A DNA stretch of 20,273 nucleotides from Rhizophagus prolifer (lineage: Eukaryota > Glomeromycota > Glomeromycetes > Glomerales > Glomeraceae): assembly GCA_019425655.1 (NCBI GenBank), contig NQWY01012253.1, forward strand, positions 1 to 20,273. The letters run 5' to 3'. The notes below the pieces were generated by a model, which had not been told where the DNA came from, did no database searches, and was given only the letters and a program-made list of their open reading frames with translations. The translations under genes were made by a program, and so were the position numbers. Within the stretch, counting starts at the first letter, position 1. Each line of letters starts with the position of its first letter. Below, piece after piece: positions 1 to 8,835 of this stretch.

Positions 1-80
1 AATATTAGCTATAATCAGTTGACGTAATTAATGCTGAAATTATTAAATAACAGATAAAATAAAAAACAGTAAAACCGCCA

Positions 81-157
81 GAATTCCAAGGCGTTAAGCT
101 ATTAATTAATAGAAAATAGCTGGAATTCCAAGGCGTTATGCTACTAATTAGCAGAAA
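81..157. repeat. Two-copy direct repeat, 42-bp period, with inner dyad
   Basis: Positions 81-115 and 123-157 match at 31 of 35 bases, both starting GAATTCCAAGGCGTTA. Each copy ends in an inverted repeat: the first holds the perfect palindrome CTATTAATTAATAG (99-112) and the second the imperfect CTACTAATTAGCAG. One of the four differences between copies is a paired T-A to C-G change inside the dyad, while another breaks a pair. The repeat could be the edge of a small non-autonomous transposon or a satellite fragment. It lies close to the window edge, so its full extent is unknown. Confidence 0.7.
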
Positions 158-390
158 TCGTTGAAATTACTGTATATAAAAAAATTCCCAATGCACTTAT
201 TAAAAAGGTGCTGGCTACGCAAATTAAAATATATGACATATATAACAATAATTGCTACTACGTAATCTACATATATAACTTTTTAAAAAATCTTAAAATC
301 TATGCAAATAAAATTTTATAACTTTTGAAAATTTTACTAATATGGTTAAGCAAACTTGCATGTGACTTATATATGTATTTTTCGGGGTCC

Positions 391-430
391 TAATGCACTT
401 CTGCTTCTTTTTTTGTATAGAAGTGCAGTA
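391..430. repeat. Inverted repeat / hairpin
   Basis: TGCACTTCT (394-402) and AGAAGTGCA (419-427) are exact inverse complements around a 16-base, T-rich loop. Two further outer pairs follow one mismatch. It lies in non-coding DNA. It could be a small palindromic element or chance in AT-rich sequence, although the stem is GC-richer than its surroundings. Confidence 0.5.
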
Positions 431-1256
431 ATGATATAACTTTTGTAGTTTTTGAAATATTTTTCTTTTATTATAAATAAATTTTATTATTAATTTTTTC
501 CTAAAAGATTATTTTTTCCACCGGCATTCAGGTCAAAAAGTGATTTTAAAAGAAATTACTACTGAATAGTTACTGAAACAGATGGTTTAAAATAAAATTA
601 ATAATTTAATTCACTACTTTTAAGAGAAATACTATAGAAAAAGCTTATAATAGTACTCTATATTACAAAAAAGACTTTATTACTTCATGCCAAAGGACCT
701 ACTCTTTTAACTTACTATTTTAATAAAAGATGACTGAAGCAAAATCCTTAAATATAATAAACCTGACTCATGGGATGCATTTGCTATTAGTTTAGCTTTT
801 GTTAGGTAGGCTTTAGTAATTCTTTATGATGTATTGGTTGCATCTGTTTTTATTTAATAAAGTATATCTTATAAAGATAAGTTTTTTAAAAAAATTAAAA
901 TTTAACTAATATATTTAAATTCAATTAAATTGGAATTAAAGAAGTAATACATAATTATTATGTTATATTTATTTTACTATAATTGTCAGATTTAATAACC
1001 AATCAAATTTAATTATACAATTTATAAATAGAATAAGTGTAATATTAGATTTTAATTACCCCTTTCTCTTTTCTAATAATTACATCATATGTGTCACTTC
1101 TTTATTATTTTATTATAATTATACTGTAAAAAAGTTTTTTAAATATTTACTTTTCAGCTTAAATAGCTTTATAATTTTAAAAGTTTTTAGGATTTTAAGA
1201 ATTTTTAAATTTCAAAATTTAAAATTAAGTTTAATATATAATTATAATATATTTCC

Positions 1257-1262
1257 TTTATT
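1257..1262 (-). terminator. Candidate poly(A) signal of Prp24/SART3
   Basis: AATAAA on the minus strand, about 80 bases past the stop codon. AATAAA arises easily by chance in this base composition, so spacing is the only support. Confidence 0.35.
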
Positions 1263-1343
1263 AATATAAAAAATAAATATATCATAATTTAAAAATAATA
1301 AAAATATATTAACTGTTATATGCAGTAAAGAAAAATCATTTAT

Positions 1344-4300
1344 TCAATTAGAAGTATTGTAAAAAATATTTCTAAAATAATCATTTGACTTCTTTGAAAT
1401 ATTTTTATCTTTTGTTTCAACATCTTGATTTTCAGTAAATGTATTTGAATCCTTAGTAGGTTCAACCAATTTTCCTTTCTTTGAAGAACTACTGATACCA
1501 ATTCTTTCAGGTCTCTTTTTTGTACCAATTTTACTAGAGGGTGTAACTAATCTTCTTGGAACCATGGTCATTCCTGCAGGTTTATCATCCCTAAAAAAAG
1601 GATAAAAAGTAATTATAAAAAATTACAAATTATTGTGAGTCAAAATTCTATAAAGACCTTTGAACAGCCAATTCTGTAAGAGTTGAAGGTAAGTCACTTC
1701 TTATTACTGCGGAAATAATGGTATCATTTAATTTATATTTATTAAAATGTAGTACTGCCTTTCCCGCATCCTAATAAGGAAAAAAGTTAATTAATGAACA
1801 AACAATAAAATTTAATATTAATTTAATATCTCAATTACCTCAATATGCTCAAATTCAACATATACGCATCTATCATGAGACATATTAATTTTGCTAATTG
1901 CTTCATCCTAACATGACAGTTTATTTTACCTTAAAATTTTGAGATAACATATTTCTAATACTCTCTTCTGTAGTATCCTTGGACAACTTAGTAAAAGCAA
2001 CAGTTTTTGATCGTTTTTCGCTAAAGTTGTATGATAATTGATTTAACATAAACACTATCGTAAATCACAATTATTAATAGAGGTTTTTTTCATACCTTTC
2101 CTCTTGTCTACGTTTAAATTTTTTATTCTTCTCACGTTCATTATCATCTTTTTGATCGTGATTACGGTTAATTTCACTAAGCGCAACGTTTAAAACACAT
2201 CCTTTAAATTCTGTAGAGTTTAAAGCAAGAGATGCTTTCGCATGCTCCTGAAAGAAAATGTATACACGTATGTATATTGACACTACCTTGTTTTCAAATT
2301 CTACAAATGCAAACCCCTTACATTTGTTATCAGCCGTCATGGGAATTCTAACGTATGTTACTGGACCATACTGCCAGTATAATTTATATATATAAATATT
2401 ACTGTTTGAAACAGGGATTTCAATTCACTTTGTTCAACATTGCTAGGCAAATTTCGAACAAAAATTTCCGTCTGGCTAAGAATCACGAAATATGTAAATG
2501 AATTAATAGTCCAGGTTAAATAAAATTAGAATCTTAAAACTTACGTTGGTGGCGATCGTTCTTTCTTTAATAATGGGTTTGATATCATGACTATAATTTT
2601 TTTCCCGGGTTCTAATTCGCGACCATTCATTTCAAGAGCAGCTTGTGCAGAATTCTATATTATAGAATAAATATTATTACAGGTTTTCATTTATTTAAAA
2701 TAACGAATTTACTAATATTAAATACCCTTTCTTTAAACTCTACATAACAGAAAACTCGGTTTTTTTTGTATTTAGTACTTGGCTTTCTTACAGAGAGTAT
2801 CTCTCCATACTACGATAATTAATTAAAGTTATTAAATTTTGTAAATATTTAAAGATTTGAAACATAAAAATACCTTTTTAAACAGTTCTTCTATATCTAT
2901 AGATGGCGGAAAATTGGTAACGTATAAGATACGTTCTGATATTCTATACACACTAATCTCTTGATCACCAATTCTTTTTTTATCTTTAGTTAAAGCTGCG
3001 AGAACACTTTCCTATGGAAGTATTATGTCATTATTCCTTAGTTATTTTATTTTTAATGTAATTTAGAAAAATATATAATCGCTTTACCTTTTCATTAAAT
3101 TCGACATAAGCAGTTTTTTGTGCGTTAACTGTATCTGCTAGAAAACGAATCTCTTTAATTTTTCCGCACTATAATTTATAACCATAAAGTAAGATATGTT
3201 AATATTAAAATATATTATTACTGTCTAATAAATCTTAATTACATACTTCATGGAAAATGGTTTTTAATTCCCCTTCTTTAACATCAAAAGGCAAATTAGA
3301 AACAATTATCGTTGCGAATTCTCGGTCTCTGTTATGCAATATCTACCGTTTAGGTTTTTCGAACTGTTGGGCTAATATTGAATTAATTTAATATTAATAT
3401 ATGAAGAAAAAAATTCGGGTTTGACATATTTATTTAACAACCTTTATTTCTTTTTGCTATTGGGAGTTCTTCCATTTGTTGCTCATCTTCAGGTTTTCTT
3501 TTTTTTGTATCAGAATATTGTTCAGAAGATATAGAGCTAATCGCCTCCAAAAATTCGCTACCTTCAGCAACTTGCATTACTGGAACAACCTGATTTCACG
3601 TTTTCGAGCAACAATTGCCATTTGTTTTTTTATAAATATTATAGCGTGTTCAAAACTATCAACGGTTCCGTATTGATGTTCAAACTGTTCCCATGCGTCA
3701 AATATACGTTCAGGCCAGTCAGTATTTTGTTGCGAAGCTCTTTTGTAAACCTTGCGAACATCATCAAGATTTCCGGCGGCTCTAATATATTAGAAATAAA
3801 TTATTATAGTTCGATTGAATGGATATAAGCTAAAATGCATACTTTTCCCAATCTGCGTATCGAATCCAAAATTCAGACTCGTTTCGATGGTTTTTACTTA
3901 ATTCATTCCAGATTTGCCGTGCTTTAGACAGATTTTTGATTAAAGTCTAAAAAATTCCAAATATAGATTCCATAGTTTTCTTTAAAGATGATCATTATAT
4001 TTAAATTCAATATATTTTCAAAAATAATTTTACCTCTATCTCGATCAAATATTTTTCTAAACGGTAATAAGGATCATCAATTTGAAAAGCTATATAAAGA
4101 GTTAAAATTTAAGAATAAAGTTTTTCATGCAACTGGCAAACAATTGATAAACAACATACTCTCTTTAACTGTTTTTATTCCTACTTCAAGAAGATTTATA
4201 AGACTAGAACCACTTTCTTGTCTTATTTGTCCTTTATAAGCTAGAATTCTCCTCCTTTCATAATCAACATTAGAAATGATAACCTTTATTAAATCATCAA

Positions 4301-5894
4301 TATTATTCTTGAGCATACCGGTTGACAATGCTCTGTTATATATATTTACAACTTCTTCAGGAGGACTAAAGTTTTTCTCCAAAATCCTAATATAATGACC
4401 CCAAAGATCTCCTGACCAAGAACAATTGCGAACGCTTCGCTCAGCTGTTTTTATAAGAATGCTAATGGAAACCTTCTTGTCTGTTAAATACTTTTCAACT
4501 AAAAATAATATATAATTTTCCCAAAGGGTATTATCAAAATAATATTTGGCAATTGCTCTCTCATACAAAGTACGAATTGCATTCACAACTGGTTTCTTCT
4601 GTTTTTTTTCAAACTCAATATAATCCATGAATTTATCCAACGCGTTATCTGATGCTGTCTAATGTGTTGAAAGAATGAATTTCAATACATGCAAATTCAT
4701 AACGAAAGTATTATAAATTTTTACGTACCAATGCGTTTTCGTACTGATCTCTTTCATAATATTTGTTCTTGGTTTCACTAACATATTTATTTGTCTCTAT
4801 CATGACGTTCTCATAATTAGAATTATCATATTTTGTTATAAACGATGAATAATCACTGAAGGTCTTATCTACAGCTACGCTCGCATGGGGGATTTTGAGT
4901 CGACTCTCATACATTTTATTTATTCTGATCTTTTGTTGTTCATCTCTAATATTAATTCTTGTAAGATAAAAATATGGTGAAATTTTACAATTATAAATTT
5001 TAACTATATTTACCGAGGTGAAGCCTGTTGTCAACCTCCAGAATTTCTACTTCAAAATCTCTATATGCATCCCATATCTGATGACTCTAAATAAAAAGAA
5101 TATTTAAGTAAATATTTTGTGCGATATTAAATCTTTATAAAGTAATTTACCTCTGTTATATAGTAACAAGTTTCCCGATTTGCCTCATCAAAGATTTTTC
5201 GGACCTGATCTAACGTGATAGTACATTCAGGTTCGTTTTCCAAGTCCATCTCATCCATTTCATTCAGACCGTCTTTGTATTCTTGAACTACATAGCCTAT
5301 ATATTCCTTCCAAAGATTAATCGCTAGTATGAATAAACACGTCAAATAAATAAATTGCTTTATAAATTGAAACCCAGATAAAGATGACAAAATAAATAAC
5401 TACATAGGTAATCTTGAACAGCTTTTGAATAGAGTTGTATAACACTCTGCTTTTCTTCTTTTGTGGAGGCTATACGTGATTCATCTTCGATCCATTCATG
5501 CCACATTTCTGTCATTCGAAATAATGGTTAGATCACAAAAACTTGTAAATTTTGCATAGAAATTCCAAAATAATAGAAACGTTTAAACCTTCAGATAAAG
5601 GGAAAATACTATGCATCATTTCACGTGCTTCTTTTAACTCGTCAAATAACGCCGACTGGCGAAGAGTTTGAATATACTGAACATGTACATCATATTGATA
5701 CATGTTGTTGGAAAGCTGGAAAAAAAATAATAAATACAAAGAATTTACCTTAAAAAAAAAGGATAAATTCTTACCTGCTCAAGCAGACTTGCAATAGTTT
5801 CGGAAATTGCATTAATACTTTCCCCCTGGTTTTCAGGTTGATCAAGATCACTAAAGTTACTTTCATTATCCGAGGAGTTTGAGCCTGTACTCAT
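1344..5894 (-). CDS. U6 snRNP recycling factor, Prp24/SART3 family (HAT repeats + 4 RRMs)
   Basis: This family binds U6 snRNA in the nucleus and promotes U4/U6 re-annealing after splicing. I read 23 exons giving about 1031 residues: 5894-5775, 5715-5589, 5508-5404, 5323-5151, 5086-5014, 4943-4729, 4658-4160, 4089-4034, 3946-3843, 3781-3600, 3561-3442, 3326-3247, 3168-3088, 3011-2874, 2809-2726, 2654-2545, 2475-2403, 2370-2287, 2247-2096, 2020-1930, 1907-1839, 1770-1658, 1590-1344. All are GT-AG and in phase. HAT repeats fill roughly residues 40-560, followed by an acidic/basic linker (KKRKPEDEQQ). RRMs lie near 595-665 (RNP2 TIIVSNLP), 670-745 (ILYVTNFP), 757-835 (EIFVRNLP, RNP1 KGFAFVEF) and 862-930. 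The tail SNDYFRNIF matches the Lsm-interaction motif shared by Prp24 and SART3. The start MSTGSNSSD is the first Met of the open exon. Identity is firm; a few junctions in the linker are my best in-frame choice. Confidence 0.93.
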
Positions 5895-6030
5895 TTTTTT
5901 TCATGAAAAGTTTTGTATTAATGACAAAAAGAATTAGTTACGGTAATTTATAGATCGTAATGATCATATGACCCACTGCATGCGACTGAAAAATTGCGCA
6001 GCATGCAAACCGTATCATTTGTCGTTGGGT

Positions 6031-6172
6031 CACGCATTCTCAGTCTCGTTCTACTTCTCAAACCGATACTTTTACAGGATGGTAAACAGTCTGTACGCGT
6101 CACGCGGTTCTCAGTCTCGTTTTAATTCTTAAATTACTTTCCATTCCACTTCTCAGGTAAACAGTCTGTACG
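6031..6172. repeat. Imperfect tandem duplication, about 70-75 bp unit
   Basis: Two blocks repeat in the same order. TTCTCAGTCTCGTT occurs at 6037-6050 and 6108-6121, and GGTAAACAGTCTGTACG at 6081-6097 and 6156-6172. CACGC precedes the first block in both copies. The units are adjacent, so this is a diverged tandem duplication. It sits 140-280 bases upstream of the minus-strand Prp24/SART3 start, where it could duplicate promoter elements. Confidence 0.75.
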
Positions 6173-6194
6173 AGAAAGGGGTTATATATCCTCC

Positions 6195-7018
6195 GTGCTT
6201 ATTACTTCAGCAAGGAAAAGGATGCTTACAATCCAAAATGTTCATGAAGGGGAAGAAGAGAAAGAAGAGGAAAAAGAAGGATACATAGGATCGGGAGAGA
6301 TAACTTTAAAAATGTATCGCTCAAAAATATTTCCATTATGTTATAATAATGAAAAAAACCAATTTAATTCGTATGTATCATGCATATACGTCGAAGCAAC
6401 GGAATTTTGATTATAGTGATCTGATTTTGGGTCCAAACATTACAAGAAAGTCTGATTGTGTGATCGTACCAGTTGCACAAGCTACTGATGTCACAGGAGG
6501 AACAATGATAGTGGAAGTTTGCTTTACTTAGTGCCTTCCTGACCTCCATTGAACAGCAACTCTCTATTTTAGTCCACGAACCACAATCCAGATTGTGTTG
6601 ATCGTTAAGATATTCAAAGTTTGTACAGATCCTAGTACAAACATTGCGTTAATTATCGTATTGTACTTTAGTATAAGTCTTACTCCGCTAATTCCATCTC
6701 CTTTGGAACAGCAAATCCTGATCAGAATATTGTGAACTATATTTTTGAGGGGTTCCTTAATCTACAGCTATATTAACGTACGGACTGGCCGGAGTTAACG
6801 TTAACGCTATCACGTGCAACCTAAACCCCTCGGTAAGCTTTACTGGTGTTAGGCGCCCTGATCCTAATAACAATAGCATTCCTTTTCCTCCCTGCAACGC
6901 AGCTGAACATTCCCAGAACAGATTATTTGGTGGAGCTTCAGCAAATTTACTTCCACCAAATTTTAATCTTGGATTCAATTTAGATCTTAAGTACAATATG
7001 AGCAGATTAAGAATATAA
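6195..7018 (+). pseudogene. Possible decayed protein-coding region, family unknown
   Basis: This patch is less AT-rich than its flanks and holds short open stretches on the plus strand that do not join by plausible introns. One is 6349-6531, with a segment DCVIVPVAQATDVTGG. Another is 6761-7018, which has no early Met, contains VRRPDPNNNSIPFPP and ends in a stop. An 80% AT random sequence would rarely give such proline- and cysteine-bearing stretches. CTCC(A/T)TTG(G)AACAGCAA recurs at about 6544 and 6699, hinting at an internally repeated ancestor. The minus strand is also open at 6757-7062, so the strand is uncertain. I do not recognise the family, and it could instead be non-coding. Confidence 0.25.
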
Positions 7019-7892
7019 TTTATAGATGATAAGATGAGTACTTGGATTAGCTGAGGAAACATTACAGTATATTTTATTTTTTTTACAAGAATTTACTAGA
7101 CAACTTTATCAACTCTTTGTATATAATGATAATGAATTTTTTTCAAAGTGAATTTTAGCTAATTTTTAATAAAAAAAGATATGTCCTTTACTATTAATAA
7201 AGTTCGTCCATAGTTCGGACATATATTTTACATATAGGTGAAGAGGTATGTAATAAATATACCGGAATAAATAATAAATTTTTGATCGTTACTGTCCATT
7301 GTAACGCAGTCTTCACTCACGATATAAAGATATCCATAAAACAAGCATCATGTGATACCGTTTAAAAATTCGAATTACAAAGGCTTTAACATTCATTATA
7401 TCAAAAATTATTGTTTATAGCAGATTACTCACTATATAAAATCGCTACAGTAAAGGTGAACAGTATACAAATTCCAAAATGCAATCATGCCTTAATTGGT
7501 TTCAATTATAAAATACATAATGCCATAACTCCGGTTGATGTATTTACTCGATCGTTACAGTATTATTATTTCAAAATTGGGATACAATTTCAAATTCTTT
7601 TTTTCTTTAAAAAAAAGTTTTTTGTTGAGAATAAAAAAAGAAGAAATCTATCTAAATTTATCTATATTAACTGATACTCATTGATGTTTTATTTATTTTA
7701 AAAATGATTCATCTAAATAAAAGATGGTCGTAAATAGAATGTAAAGATATTATATCTTGCATTAGAATAATTTGAAATTCCATCTTTCTTTGGTATGTAA
7801 AATCTATTTATTATATTAGTTAAATAGTTGTTTTGAAGATATTGTTATAATGTATCTATTTATGTATATACTAATTTGTATACTATAATTCA

Positions 7893-7898
7893 TTTATT
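7893..7898 (-). terminator. Candidate poly(A) signal of FAM204A-like gene
   Basis: Minus-strand AATAAA about 90 bases past the stop codon. The position is typical, but the motif is frequent by chance here. Confidence 0.35.
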
Positions 7899-7986
7899 CA
7901 ATTCTCTTTGGTATTACATATTGCTCTTTGTCTCCCATCTATGTTTTGTTTCGAATCTATAATTAAAAATGGTCAGAATTTAAATA

Positions 7987-8690
7987 TCACCCCCAATATA
8001 ACTTAGGCTTTTTCTTATTAGCCTTCCTTTCTTCTTCCCTCTAAATAAATAAAGTTATTTGAACTTAAAATACATCCTTCCTCTAAAATTAATAAATAAA
8101 ATTACCTTTTTTGCTTCATCAAATTCTTTTCGTTCTATTGCCTTGTTAACCATTGTTTCATAATTATTATGTGCAATTTGGTCGCTCAATTTTGAAGCTA
8201 CCTCTAAATCTCCATTTTCAACCGCCTTATCAAGTTCTTTTTCTAATTCAGTTTTTGTTGATAAACGACCATGGTCAACATCTTTCAAATGTTCGTTCAT
8301 ATGTAAATATTTTACTATACTTTTTGGGAGTGTCGAAGGATCTGTTATATCGAATTTTATTTTTTGCTTTATCTTTGTAGGATTTTGTTGTGTTGTTGAC
8401 GGATCAGTTTCTTAGCAAAAATGAGAGTTGGTGTTAAAATTTTCAATAAAAAGCTGAACATATAATAAAAACTTACGAGTCGTTATAAGGCCATTTGGTT
8501 TTCTCCTTTTTTTATTGGATTTACTTTCAATTTCTTCTCGCCTTCTTTTTAATTTTTGGAAGCGATCCCATTTTTCTGACTTGATATTCGGCTGTTGCTG
8601 TTTCGTATTATCTTCAATAGAGGGCTTATTATTGAGAAAAACTTTCGGTCTAGGTGAAGAGCGTGCGATTTTCACAGCACTACTGTCCAT
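7987..8690 (-). CDS. FAM204A-like small basic protein, function unknown
   Basis: Three exons (8690-8477, 8410-8106, 8040-7987) join through canonical GT-AG introns to give 190 residues. The N-terminal third is charged and rich in Lys/Arg (WDRFQKLKRRREE, then SNKKRRKP), resembling a nuclear localisation signal. The C-terminal half is predicted helical: paired segments (KAVENGDLEVASKLSDQIA, then IERKEFDEAKK) lead to a terminal KKKPKLYWG. That order of a GDxxxAxxLSxxxA helix, a second helix ending in AKK, and a Lys-rich stretch before a terminal W-G matches my memory of animal FAM204A, whose role is unknown. The gene starts 145 bp from the SF3B3 start on the opposite strand, so the two probably share a promoter region. 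The exon phases agree exactly, which supports the model; the family name is less certain. Confidence 0.78.
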
Positions 8691-8835
8691 TGCGAACTAC
8701 TGAAAACATACTATAGAAAAACTAATATATGATTAACTCAGATCTGAGATCTGTGTAACAGTAACAATTGCAGAATCTTATTAAATTTGGGAACCGTGAG
8801 ATTTCTACCCTCTAGCGCAAATAGAAAAAAAAAAA
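8691..8835. promoter_or_regulatory. Divergent promoter region, FAM204A-like / SF3B3
   Basis: Only 145 bp separate the two start codons. It contains the perfect 12-base palindrome CTCAGATCTGAG (8737-8748), directly followed by a second AGATCT, a plausible site for a dimeric regulator. No clear TATA box faces either gene. An A-run of about twelve bases abuts the SF3B3 ATG. Confidence 0.5.

Larger units (their letters stand above)
1..1343. other. AT-rich intergenic region
   Basis: I see no gene in this stretch. It is very AT-rich, stops are dense in all frames, and no tRNA- or rRNA-like element is visible. It contains a two-copy repeat near the left edge and a hairpin near 410, listed separately. 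Its right end is the 3' flank of the minus-strand Prp24/SART3 gene, which probably includes that gene's polyadenylation signal. Confidence 0.6.
5895..7986. other. Long intergenic region between Prp24/SART3 and FAM204A-like genes
   Basis: About 2.1 kb without a gene I can support. The first 300 bases are probably the Prp24/SART3 promoter and hold an imperfect tandem duplication. A GC-richer patch at about 6195-7018 may be a decayed gene, described separately. From about 7020 the DNA is AT-rich, and the short open stretches there (for example 7411-7674) have low-complexity composition with no recognisable domain. The right end is the 3' flank of the FAM204A-like gene. Confidence 0.55.

Noticed and set aside
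3329-3346. An apparent 18-base GT-AG intron in Prp24/SART3 with an in-frame TAG, preceded by a 25-base exon.
   Set aside because: A single 115-base GT-AG intron (3327-3441) using the second AG of an AGAG acceptor joins KRNK to DREFATIIV in phase and needs neither an ultrashort intron nor a microexon.
3562-3599. An apparent frameshift in Prp24/SART3 after AIVARKREI.
   Set aside because: A canonical 38-base intron (GTGAAATC donor, GCTGAAG acceptor) restores the frame, giving ARKRSEFLEAI, so no frameshift is needed.
4944-5013. A phase clash at the Prp24/SART3 intron after NRLHL, suggesting a GC donor or non-AG end.
   Set aside because: The second AG of the AGAG acceptor gives a normal in-phase GT-AG intron leading into DEQQKIRINKM.
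7411-7674. An 87-codon open stretch between the Prp24/SART3 and FAM204A-like genes.
   Set aside because: Its composition is Lys/Phe/Ile-rich low complexity, as expected from AT-rich non-coding DNA, and no domain or splice context supports it.
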